From SZUA-430 sp964638635 (lineage in GTDB: Bacteria; Pseudomonadota; Alphaproteobacteria; Micropepsales; Micropepsaceae): a stretch of 64,000 nucleotides of DNA. The number at the start of each line of letters is the position of its first letter. Positions within the stretch are counted from its first letter, which is position 1. This document shows positions 1-7,051 of this stretch, one piece after another. A model generated the notes under the pieces. It was not told the DNA's origin. It did no database searches and saw only the letters and a list, made by a program, of their open reading frames with translations. The DNA lies in contig CAZXAQ010000014.1 of NCBI GenBank assembly GCA_964638635.1, positions 1-64,000 on the forward strand, written 5' to 3'. Both the position numbers and the translations under genes were made by a program.

Positions 1-158
1 AAGGCTTCGCCTGGGGCATGGGCCTCGACCGCCTCGCGATGCTGAAATACGGCGCCCCCGACCTGCGCGCCTTCTTCGAAGGCGACGCCCGCTGGCTCAA
101 ACACTACGGCTTCGCAGCGTTGGACATGCCCTCGCTCGCCGGAGGGCTCAGCCGATGA
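1..158 (+). CDS. pheS: Phenylalanine--tRNA ligase alpha subunit, C-terminal end (partial)
   Basis: Only the last 51 or so codons lie in the window. They read GFAWGMGLDRLAMLKYG followed by DLRAFFEGDARWLKHYGF, the class II synthetase motif 3 region and C-terminus typical of PheS, which forms the catalytic core of the alpha2-beta2 enzyme charging tRNA-Phe. The reading frame ends at TGA 156-158. pheT follows on the same strand after a 154-bp spacer that contains a palindromic repeat. The tail MPSLAGGLSR beyond the conserved end looks like an ordinary extension. The upstream part is outside the window. Confidence 0.95.
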   Translation, partial: GFAWGMGLDRLAMLKYGAPDLRAFFEGDARWLKHYGFAALDMPSLAGGLSR

Positions 159-192
159 GCGGCAACGTCCCAAACAGCATCGCAAAAAAAGT

Positions 193-275
193 CGTCATGG
201 CCGGGCAAGCGAAGCGCGACCCGGCCACCCAGGGCCACGCACTCCTGGGTGGCCGGGTCAAGCCCGGCCATGACG
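193..275. repeat. Nested palindromic repeat (family A) in the pheS-pheT spacer
   Basis: Outer arms CGTCATGGCCGGGC (193-206) and GCCCGGCCATGACG (262-275) are perfectly complementary. Inner arms 219-232 and 245-258 (CTGGGTGGCCGGGT) are also perfectly complementary, so the RNA can fold into a long double hairpin. A related unit lies at 16219-16354 and a half unit at 32870-32889. This is an extragenic palindromic element of the kind common in alphaproteobacteria. Confidence 0.85.
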
Positions 276-312
276 GACTTGGATTAAGGGTTGAAGTGCA
301 GGAGAGCGCCCA

Positions 313-2706
313 ATGAAATTCACCCTCTCCTGGCTGAAAGATCACCTCGACACCGACGCGCCGGTCGAGAGGATCGCCGAAACGCTCACCCACATCGGCC
401 TCGAAGTGGAATCCGTGCACGACAAGGCGAAGGACCTGGCGCCGTTTACCGTCGCCTACGTCGTCTCGGCCGAGAAACACCCGAACGCCGACAAGCTGCG
501 CGTCTGCATCGTCGACACCGGCAAAGAAAAGCTGCAGGTCGTCTGCGGCGCGCCGAACGCGCGCGCCGGCATGAAGGGCGTGTTCGCGCACGCGGGCGTC
601 ACGGTTCCCGGCACCGGCCTCGAACTGAAGAAGTCCTCGATCCGCGGCGTTGAGTCGAACGGCATGCTCTGCTCCGAACGCGAGATGGGCCTCTCCCAAG
701 AACACGACGGCATCATCGAACTGCCTGCCGACGCGCCCGTCGGCAAACCGTTCGCCGAGATCATGGGCCTCACCGACCCGGTGATCGAAATCAAACTCAC
801 CCCGAACCGCCCGGATTGCACCGGCGTGCGTGGTGTCGCGCGCGATCTTGCGGCAGCCGGGATCGGCCACTTGAAAAGCGAACAACCGATCAAGATCAAC
901 CCGCGCTTCAAGAACACGGTCGCGATCGGCCTGCACCTCGACGACAAGACAAAGAACGCATGCCCCGTCTTCGCCGGCCGCATGGTCAAAGGCGTGAAGA
1001 ACGGCCCGTCGCCCGCGTGGCTACAACAGCGGCTGAAGGCGGTGGGCCTGCGCCCCATCAGCGCGCTCGTCGATATCACGAACCTGATCTCGCTCGATCG
1101 CGCGCGTCCGCTGCACGTCTACGACGCCGACAAGCTCAGGGGCGAAATCCACGCGCGCCTGGCGAAAAAGGGCGAAAGCGTCCTCGCGCTCGACGGAAAG
1201 ACCTACGAACTCGACGCCGAAATGTGCGTCATCGCCGACGACAACGGAGTCCTCGGCCTCGGCGGCGTCATGGGTGGCGAGTCCACCGGCGTCACCGAAA
1301 CGACGACGAACGTCTTCATCGAGTCGGCCTACTTCGATCCCGTCCGCACCGCCCGCACCGGCCGCGAACTCGGCATCAACTCCGACGCCCGCTACCGCTT
1401 CGAACGCGGCGTCGACCCGGAGTACGTTGCACCCGGCCTCGACCTCGCGACCAAACTCGTGCTGGACCTCTGCGGTGGCGAAGCGTCCGACATGACCATC
1501 GCCGGCCGCGCACCCGACACGAAGCGCGACATCACGTTCGACCCCGCGCTCGTCGAAAAACTCTGCGGCATGAAGATTCACGCGGGCGAAGCGATGACGA
1601 TCCTCGACCGCCTGGGCTTCCGCGCGGTCGTCGGCACGCGCGTCGCCGTCCCGTCCTGGCGCCCCGACGTGCACGGCCCCGCCGATCTGGTGGAAGAAGT
1701 CGTCCGCATCGCAGGCTTCGACAAAATCCCCTCAACCCCGCTCCCGCGCGCGTCGACCGTGCCGTTGCCGGTGCTCACCCCGATGCAAAAGCGCGTACGC
1801 GCCGCAAAGCGCACGCTGGCGAGCCGCGGTCTCACCGAAGCAATGACCTGGTCGTTCGTCTCGAAAGCGCAAGCAGCGCTCTTCGGCGGCGTGCCGGAGG
1901 CGCTGTTGCTCGCCAACCCGATCAGCGCCGACCTCGACGCAATGCGCCCAAGCGTGCTCCCCGGCCTCCTCGCTGCCGCGCAGCGCAACGCCGCGCGTGG
2001 GACAAGGGACCTCGGCCTCTTCGAAGTCGGTCCGCAATTCACCGGCCCCGAACCCGGCGAACAGCTAACGGCCGCCTCCGGCATTCGCGTAGGCAGCGGC
2101 CCGCGCAACTGGGGCAAGCAGCCGTGGAACGCCGACGTCTTCCAAGCGAAGGCCGACGTGCTTGCGATCCTCGAAGCCTGCGGCTTCGCCGGCGACGCCG
2201 CGCAAGTGACCGCCGACGCCCCCGCCTGGTTCCACCCTGGCCGTTCCGGCGCACTGCGTTTGGGACCGAAGAATGTGCTCGCCTATTTCGGCGAACTGCA
2301 CCCGAAGATCGCCGCCGCCTTCGACCTCGACGGCCCCGTAGCCGCGTTCGAAGTGATGCTCGAAACGCTCCCCGCGCAAAAGGCAAAGCCAACGAAGACG
2401 AAGCCGAAACTCGACCTCGCGGAATTCCAAGCGGTCGAACGCGATTTCGCTTTCCTGGTCGATGCCAAAGTCCCCGCCGCCGACATCATCAAGGCAGCGG
2501 CCACAGCCGACCGCGCGCTGATCGAAAGCGTCACCATCTTCGACGTCTACGAAGGCAAAGGCGTTGACCCCGGCAAAAAGTCGCTGGCCATCGCCGTGCG
2601 CCTGCAGCCCAAAGATCGCACGCTGAACGAAGCGGAAATCGAAGCAGTGTCCAGCAAAATCGTGGGTGCCGTCGCCAAGGCAACCGGTGCGACTCTGCGC
2701 GGCTGA
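313..2706 (+). CDS. pheT: Phenylalanine--tRNA ligase beta subunit
   Basis: 797 aa, the usual bacterial PheT length. Visible domains in order: an N-terminal core, an OB-fold tRNA-binding domain (about 40-150, HPNADKLRVCIVDTG), the B3/B4 editing domain (about 210-385), B5 (about 400-475), the catalytic-like core, and a C-terminal FDX-ACB anticodon-binding domain (about 700-797, FQAVERDFAFLVD). It joins PheS to charge tRNA-Phe and edits mischarged Tyr. The ATG at 313 has a GGAG-type ribosome site about 10 nt upstream (caggagagcgccc). Function is not in doubt. Confidence 0.98.
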   Translation: MKFTLSWLKDHLDTDAPVERIAETLTHIGLEVESVHDKAKDLAPFTVAYVVSAEKHPNADKLRVCIVDTGKEKLQVVCGAPNARAGMKGVFAHAGVTVPGTGLELKKSSIRGVESNGMLCSEREMGLSQEHDGIIELPADAPVGKPFAEIMGLTDPVIEIKLTPNRPDCTGVRGVARDLAAAGIGHLKSEQPIKINPRFKNTVAIGLHLDDKTKNACPVFAGRMVKGVKNGPSPAWLQQRLKAVGLRPISALVDITNLISLDRARPLHVYDADKLRGEIHARLAKKGESVLALDGKTYELDAEMCVIADDNGVLGLGGVMGGESTGVTETTTNVFIESAYFDPVRTARTGRELGINSDARYRFERGVDPEYVAPGLDLATKLVLDLCGGEASDMTIAGRAPDTKRDITFDPALVEKLCGMKIHAGEAMTILDRLGFRAVVGTRVAVPSWRPDVHGPADLVEEVVRIAGFDKIPSTPLPRASTVPLPVLTPMQKRVRAAKRTLASRGLTEAMTWSFVSKAQAALFGGVPEALLLANPISADLDAMRPSVLPGLLAAAQRNAARGTRDLGLFEVGPQFTGPEPGEQLTAASGIRVGSGPRNWGKQPWNADVFQAKADVLAILEACGFAGDAAQVTADAPAWFHPGRSGALRLGPKNVLAYFGELHPKIAAAFDLDGPVAAFEVMLETLPAQKAKPTKTKPKLDLAEFQAVERDFAFLVDAKVPAADIIKAAATADRALIESVTIFDVYEGKGVDPGKKSLAIAVRLQPKDRTLNEAEIEAVSSKIVGAVAKATGATLRG

Positions 2707-2749
2707 AGTAACCAGCCGATTGCGCCGTTGGCGGTCGCTCGGCGAACTC

Positions 2750-3163
2750 TTAGTTCGGCGGCGGCTCCGCCGGTTTCGGCGGCGTGCCTTCCGTCGCTTC
2801 GAGCGGCATCGGTTCGATTGCGCTGATCATGCAGCGTTCTTCGAATTCCCACCGGTCGCGCGGAAACAACGAACCGCGCCCGAAGACCAGCGTGTCGCCG
2901 GAGGACAAACACACCGCGCCCGCCGGGCGCGACTCGAGTCGCGCGAAGATCGCCCATTTGAGTTCCCGGCACGGCCCGACAAACGTCACTTTGAACTTCC
3001 GTCGCGGCGACGTGTAGATGTAGGCGTGCTCGGCGTCGATCGGCTTCCAAGAATCGATCGACCGGATGAACGCGCACGAAGAGGGCTTCTTCCCCTCGTC
3101 TGCGGCTGTGAGTCCCGCCGCGGCACAGGCCGCAAGCGCGAGAGCAAGTGTGGCTTTCATCAT
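2750..3163 (-). CDS. Secreted DUF6491-like protein
   Basis: Predicted 137 aa. I chose the ATG at 3163 because GGAGG lies 8 nt upstream; an in-frame upstream extension would spoil the signal peptide. Residues 1-20 (MMKATLALALAACAAAGLTA) are a signal peptide. The mature part carries CAFIRSIDSWKPIDAEHAYI, then GPCRELKWAIFARLESR, GAVCLSSGDTLVFG and ERCMISAI, so it has four cysteines probably in disulfides. This pattern matches my memory of the DUF6491 family; no function is known. The tail is Pro-rich (TPPKPAEPPPN). The gene is convergent with pheT. Confidence 0.75.
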   Translation of the reverse strand: MMKATLALALAACAAAGLTAADEGKKPSSCAFIRSIDSWKPIDAEHAYIYTSPRRKFKVTFVGPCRELKWAIFARLESRPAGAVCLSSGDTLVFGRGSLFPRDRWEFEERCMISAIEPMPLEATEGTPPKPAEPPPN

Positions 3164-3249
3164 GGCTCTGACCTCCGTGCGGAAAGCTAGGCGCGGATTC
3201 AGCGCCCGTCCTTGCGCCAAGGCAAGCCAAAGGGGCGGAATTCGGGGGC

Positions 3250-3277
3250 TTGCGGCGGCCTTTCCCCCGACTATAGT
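3250..3277 (+). promoter_or_regulatory. Probable sigma-70 promoter of tRNA-Ser
   Basis: TTGCGG (3250-3255), a 16-bp spacer and TATAGT (3272-3277), 32 bp before the mature tRNA. The -10 is good and the -35 moderate. Confidence 0.4.
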
Positions 3278-3309
3278 CCCGCGCCTGCTTGGCCTTTGGG
3301 CCGCGGAAC

Positions 3310-3399
3310 GGACAGATGGCCGAGTGGTTTAAGGCGCACGCCTGGAACGCGTGTATACCTTCACGGGTATCGAGAGTTCGAATCTCTCTCTGTCCGCCA
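3310..3399 (+). tRNA. tRNA-Ser (anticodon GGA)
   Basis: 90 nt including an encoded CCA (3397-3399). Acceptor arm GGACAGA (3310-3316) pairs with TCTGTCC (3389-3395). The D-arm begins TGGCCGAGTGG. The anticodon stem CACGC/GCGTG encloses loop CTGGAAC with GGA at 3344-3346. A long variable arm (tataccttcacgggtat) marks it as class II, and the T-arm contains GAGAGTTCGAATCTCTC. The GGA anticodon reads UCC and UCU codons. Confidence 0.97.
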
Positions 3400-3442
3400 C
3401 TTTACGCCCTGCGGGCTTCGGGTGGCAGGTCACCCCCGAGGC

Positions 3443-4006
3443 CTAACGGCGAAGCCGCGAGACCTTCGATCCTTCGAGGGCGATGCCAGCCATCAATCCT
3501 TGCTGATCGAAAATGAACGCGTAGGCGTCGTCTTTCAACGTCGTTGTGGAGAGATTCTTCGCGGCGCCCTTATCGACAACGACCACGGTGGGTCCGACCC
3601 CGATCTCCCAACCGTCGGAGCGATCGAGATATTTGAGCGCTTTGTCGTTCATCAGAAACACGGCATAGCCGTAAGACTGTGCGCCCGCTTGCAGGCCCCA
3701 GGATCCGGACACGGAGTTGTAGAATTGGTCTTCGTATCCTTTCCTGAACAGCACGCCCTCGCCATATGATCCGCCGAAAACGAATCCGGCCTTCACGATG
3801 TTCGGAAACACGAGAACGGCTTTGGCCACACGCGAGATTTGCTCCGCCGCCGGTTCGTCACGGTAGAGCTTCTGCAGAGCTTGTTGACCCTCTTGGCTCA
3901 ACTCTTCGGCCGTCGATGCCGCCGACACTTGATCGGCCGAGCCGAGCAGCCCGAAGGAAAAGAGGGCGAGCGCGATGGCGAGTAGCACGCGAGAGGTTGT
4001 GATCAT
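3443..4006 (-). CDS. SYLF/Ysc84-domain lipid-binding protein, exported
   Basis: 187 aa with a signal peptide (MITTSRVLLAIALALFSFGLLGSADQVSA). The rest is a SYLF domain: a helical region with AKAVLVFPNIVKAGFVFGGSYGEGVL, then SWGLQAGAQSYGYAVFLMNDKAL, GPTVVVVDKGAAKN and a final DAYAFIFDQQGLMAGIALEGSKV. In eukaryotes SYLF domains bind phosphoinositides; bacterial secreted versions are poorly understood. The upstream gap (4007-4156) holds an FNR/FixK-type box at 4082-4095, which could serve this gene or the divergent small gene at 4157. Confidence 0.9.
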   Translation of the reverse strand: MITTSRVLLAIALALFSFGLLGSADQVSAASTAEELSQEGQQALQKLYRDEPAAEQISRVAKAVLVFPNIVKAGFVFGGSYGEGVLFRKGYEDQFYNSVSGSWGLQAGAQSYGYAVFLMNDKALKYLDRSDGWEIGVGPTVVVVDKGAAKNLSTTTLKDDAYAFIFDQQGLMAGIALEGSKVSRLRR

Positions 4007-4081
4007 GGACAGATCTCCTTGTGCGACGAAGGAAGGACCGCGGCGTATGGGGAAAGCTATTGCCGAGCGGATAGGAAAATA

Positions 4082-4095
4082 TTGATCTGCATCAG
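4082..4095 (+). promoter_or_regulatory. FNR/FixK-type box
   Basis: TTGATCTGCATCAG matches TTGAY-N4-RTCAA at 9 of 10 defined positions. Its centre is 68.5 bp upstream of the ATG at 4157. The box near 57650 has the same distance to its gene, which supports a real activator site. Confidence 0.5.
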
Positions 4096-4156
4096 AGCAG
4101 CGCGCCAGGCCTGAACGATCATAGGCCGCCCGGTTTCACGCGGTGGAGTTCGAAAC

Positions 4157-4399
4157 ATGAATGATTTCAACCAATTCACCCAAGACCTGAAGCGCATGCA
4201 TGATGAAATCAAACTCAAAATTCACTTAGGGTCGAAGGACCTCAAGGACGAATGGTCGGACCTCGAAAAGCGCTGGCACAGCTTCGAGAAAAAGGCCGAC
4301 TTCGAGCGCAGTAGCAAAGACGTGAGCGCGGCCCTTCGGGGCTTGGGCCTTGAGATCGAGAGAGCATTTTCGCGGGTCCGCACGGCGCTGAAGAGCTGA
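4157..4399 (+). CDS. Small helical protein of unknown function
   Basis: 80 aa, starting MNDFNQFTQDLKRMHDEIKL. Charged throughout with heptad-like spacing of hydrophobics (FNQF, LKRMHDEIKLKIHL, WSDLEKRWHSF, LGLEIERAFSRVRTAL), so it should be almost entirely amphipathic helix or coiled coil. No signal peptide, cysteines or membrane segment. A GTGGAG ribosome site lies about 10 nt upstream. An FNR/FixK-like box sits 62 bp upstream of the start, so low-oxygen induction is a reasonable inference. I do not recognise a named family. Confidence 0.7.
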   Translation: MNDFNQFTQDLKRMHDEIKLKIHLGSKDLKDEWSDLEKRWHSFEKKADFERSSKDVSAALRGLGLEIERAFSRVRTALKS

Positions 4400-4458
4400 G
4401 GTCCGCCCGGCCGAACGCTCCGGCAATCCCGCATCCACCGCCGGACCGCAGGTGAAGC

Positions 4459-4472
4459 TTGACATGCGTCAA
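4459..4472 (+). promoter_or_regulatory. Perfect FNR/FixK-type palindrome
   Basis: TTGACATGCGTCAA is a complete TTGAY-N4-RTCAA palindrome, 145 bp upstream of the membrane protein start at 4618. It is the best CRP/FNR-family match in the window. Confidence 0.5.
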
Positions 4473-4617
4473 CGCGGCCAGCGATGGCCGAGGTTAACGT
4501 GTCCCGCAAGCTCGCGGTGAAGTTTGGCCCGCGGTGGCCATCCGCAGACCGCGAAGATCGCGGCGATCCTCGACGTCGTCGCAGACGAGGACGAAGAGGA
4601 GGCCGTCCCAGACAACG

Positions 4618-5343
4618 ATGAACGCGAACGCACCATCGCACGGCATCCAGCGCGGGCTCGCCGGCGTCGGGCGGCAACTCGCGCGGTGGGTCTTGCTCTG
4701 TGCGGTCGCCGAATTTGCCGGCATCGGTCTTGCAGCGGTTTGGTACGGCGTGATCGCGGTCGCGTTCGGCGAGCCGGATAACATCGTGGCGCGCGTCGGC
4801 GTTTGGCTCTTGATGACGATGGCCGCACTGCCGGAAGGGTTCGTGCTGGGCGGCTTGCAAGCGCGCGGCTTGCGCTGGTTCTTCGCCGACCTAGTGCCGC
4901 CCCGATTCATCGGCGCAACCATCGCGGCCGGCTTGATCGGATGGGGCATCGGCAGTTTCATTCCCTTGTTCGTCGTTCGCGACACCGCAAATACCGCCGC
5001 GAGCGCCGCGGAGCCGTCTGTGCTCGCGGTCATCGGCTTTGCCGCGGCGTTCGGCTTGATTGCGGGCGTCGTGTTCGGCGGCTGTCAAGCTTGGGCGCTT
5101 CCGGTGAAGACCTCGTCTCGGGTGCGCTGGGCGTTGGCAAACGCCGCCGGGTGGGCCGCAGCACTTCCGTTGATCTATCTCGCGGCTCAGGCGGCAGCGG
5201 ATTTAAGCGGCGCCGCCCCGAAGATACTGCTGTGGGCGCTGGGCGGCGGTACCGCCGGCCTCGTCATCGGTGTCGCAACCGCTGTCGTGCTGCCGGCGAT
5301 GGAGCCCAACCCAAGCGGCGGCCTCTCCGCGATCAAGTCGTAG
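4618..5343 (+). CDS. Polytopic membrane protein of unknown function
   Basis: About 241 aa from ATG 4618 (MNANAPSHGIQRG). An upstream in-frame start at 4534 would add a low-complexity Arg/Ser stretch and is less likely. Six or so hydrophobic segments are visible, for example VLLCAVAEFAGIGLAAVWYGV, FIGATIAAGLIGWGIGSFIPL, VLAVIGFAAAFGLIAGVVFGG and ILLWALGGGTAGLVIGVATAV. Glycine-rich turns (GGLQARGLRWF, GGCQAWALPV) recur, hinting at an internal duplication. No conserved catalytic residues are evident. The perfect FNR/FixK-type palindrome upstream may control it. No function can be assigned. Confidence 0.7.
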   Translation: MNANAPSHGIQRGLAGVGRQLARWVLLCAVAEFAGIGLAAVWYGVIAVAFGEPDNIVARVGVWLLMTMAALPEGFVLGGLQARGLRWFFADLVPPRFIGATIAAGLIGWGIGSFIPLFVVRDTANTAASAAEPSVLAVIGFAAAFGLIAGVVFGGCQAWALPVKTSSRVRWALANAAGWAAALPLIYLAAQAAADLSGAAPKILLWALGGGTAGLVIGVATAVVLPAMEPNPSGGLSAIKS

Positions 5344-5598
5344 ATTCTGCCGAGTGCGCCGTTGGCGGGTGGAGGCTCGAGTTGGGTTACGCAGTTCTTG
5401 AGTCCAATACCTATTCGGCGGTGGAGCCGGGGTCTCTCGAGGCCGACGTCGGAGCCGTTGAACTGGTACTCGGCGCCGCGGGCGTGCCTAACGCTAACGC
5501 AAACCGCCGCTTTTGCCGGGTGGCGTGCCGACCGTAAACCTTGTCCGCCTCGCGCCGCATCGCTACGATACCCCGGGGAATGAGTTGGGGTTTTCGCG

Positions 5599-5904
5599 AT
5601 GCTGTTTCGTTTCATTGCACTGGTGCTGATCGTCTTGGGGCTGATGCTCCTCGGCGCCGATGTCATCACATTGCTCGAACGCGGGCAGGAGCCGCATATG
5701 CGCTCGCTCGCCGATGTGTGGGGTCTCTTCACCGCCACGGGTGTCGCGAGCTTCCAGGCATGGATCGCGGGCCTCGCGCCGCAGCCTGTGACGGACGCCC
5801 TCGCGAGCTTCCTCGCGTGGCCCGCCTTCGCGGTCTTCGGCGTGACGGGCGTCATCCTTGCTGTGCTGTTCCGCGAACGTGACGAACTCGGCGAAGCTTA
5901 CTGA
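5599..5904 (+). CDS. Small two-helix membrane protein
   Basis: 101 aa. It begins MLFRFIALVLIVLGLMLLGAD, a first transmembrane helix, and ends with a second, WPAFAVFGVTGVILAVLF, followed by the charged tail RERDELGEAY. Between them is an amphipathic stretch (RSLADVWGLFTATGVASFQAWI). I know similar small membrane proteins from alphaproteobacteria but no named function. It is convergent with the endolysin gene at 5908. The 255 bp before it (5344-5598) show no supportable gene. Confidence 0.7.
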   Translation: MLFRFIALVLIVLGLMLLGADVITLLERGQEPHMRSLADVWGLFTATGVASFQAWIAGLAPQPVTDALASFLAWPAFAVFGVTGVILAVLFRERDELGEAY

Positions 5905-5907
5905 CCG

Positions 5908-6843
5908 TCAGACGTTGAGCTCTGCCCGCGTGCGCGAATCCAGCCGCCCGGTTTGCGGCAGATCTTCGTCGCCTTGGAACGCCCAAAGCGCGGCACGCAG
6001 CACCTGATCGTAGATGCCGTTGAGAACACCCTTGTAATAGCCGAGCCGCGTCAACTTCTTCTGCGCCTCCAGCACCGCGTTGTTCGCCAACGTCTCCGGC
6101 TGCTCGGCAGGCTTGGGCTTCGCGGGCGTCGTTGTTGTGCTGGTCGTGGTTGAAGGCTTCGGCTTCGCCGGCGTTGTCGTCGTGGTCGTAGCGGGCGTGG
6201 TCGTTGGCGTCGCAACGCCGCCATTCGTCGTCGCGGTGACGAAGGCTTTGACCTTCCGGAGCCAATCGAGCCGGTCGGAAAGTCCGTTCGTGCCGCCGTT
6301 GATCTTCTGCGTGACGCCAGTGAAGTCGCCGGCGTCGCACGCTTTGTTGATGTTCTTCCACGTCCAGAACGCGCACGCGATCTTGACCGCGTTCTCGGGC
6401 TTCGCCGCAAGCTCCGGTTGCCCCTCGAGATCGAGCCCCGCAATCTTCCCGATCTCGCGATAGGTCTCGCGTCCGGTCAGCTGAATGTAGCCCCGCCCGC
6501 GATAGCGATACCCGTCGCCCGGCTCCGTGTTGCCCATGCGCCCGCCATAGACCTTGTTCGCGAGCTTCTCCGGATTGAATGCGAACGGCTTGGCGGCCTC
6601 GAGCGTCGGAAAGCGTCCCGGCCAAATCTCCGTCAGACGCTGCGCCGAGTAGTTCAGATTCTCTTCCTTATGCGTGAGCCCGTTCGACTCGTGCCCCAAC
6701 TGCGCCAGGAAGTATTGCAGCCGGTTCGCCATCTCCAAAATGCCGGCATCTCTCAAAGCCTCGATGCCTGACGCGATGAACGCATCGAGATCGACCTCCG
6801 GCGCCTTCGGAAAAATCGCGCGCAGGGCAGCTTTGGTCAGCAT
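5908..6843 (-). CDS. GH19 chitinase-like endolysin with peptidoglycan-binding domain
   Basis: 311 aa from ATG 6843, which has GAGGGGGA 8 nt upstream. Residues about 10-205 are a glycoside hydrolase 19 domain of the phage-lysin type: LAQLGHESNGL (H51, E52), EENLNYS (E60/E61), then GDGYRYRGRGYIQLTGRETY. Next comes a Thr/Pro/Lys linker with a repeated TTTPAKPKP unit, then a C-terminal PG_binding_1 domain (about 255-311, LTRLGYYKGVLNGIYD...TGRLDSRTRAEL). It should cut the glycan chain of peptidoglycan. No signal peptide is visible and no holin or phage gene is nearby, so release is unexplained. Confidence 0.9.
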   Translation of the reverse strand: MLTKAALRAIFPKAPEVDLDAFIASGIEALRDAGILEMANRLQYFLAQLGHESNGLTHKEENLNYSAQRLTEIWPGRFPTLEAAKPFAFNPEKLANKVYGGRMGNTEPGDGYRYRGRGYIQLTGRETYREIGKIAGLDLEGQPELAAKPENAVKIACAFWTWKNINKACDAGDFTGVTQKINGGTNGLSDRLDWLRKVKAFVTATTNGGVATPTTTPATTTTTTPAKPKPSTTTSTTTTPAKPKPAEQPETLANNAVLEAQKKLTRLGYYKGVLNGIYDQVLRAALWAFQGDEDLPQTGRLDSRTRAELNV

Positions 6844-7051
6844 CTGATGAGTCCCCCTCGATCCGTGGGCCACGCGAATCAGTGGCGGTCCGAAGTCTAC
6901 CGCGGGCCGCGAAACTGCACGGCGCGGAGTGAATCTCCGGCGCAACACCGGCCGCCTAACGTGGGCGCGAGGGGCGCGGGAAACCGCAAGTCCCGCGTGC
7001 AATCGGCGCGCCGGCCAAAGATAATGCCGCCGGCGCAACACGGGTGATCGC

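Noticed and set aside
5344..5598. Small frames in the gap before 5599
   Set aside because: Frames on both strands are short, lack ribosome sites and have no domain; treated as non-coding.
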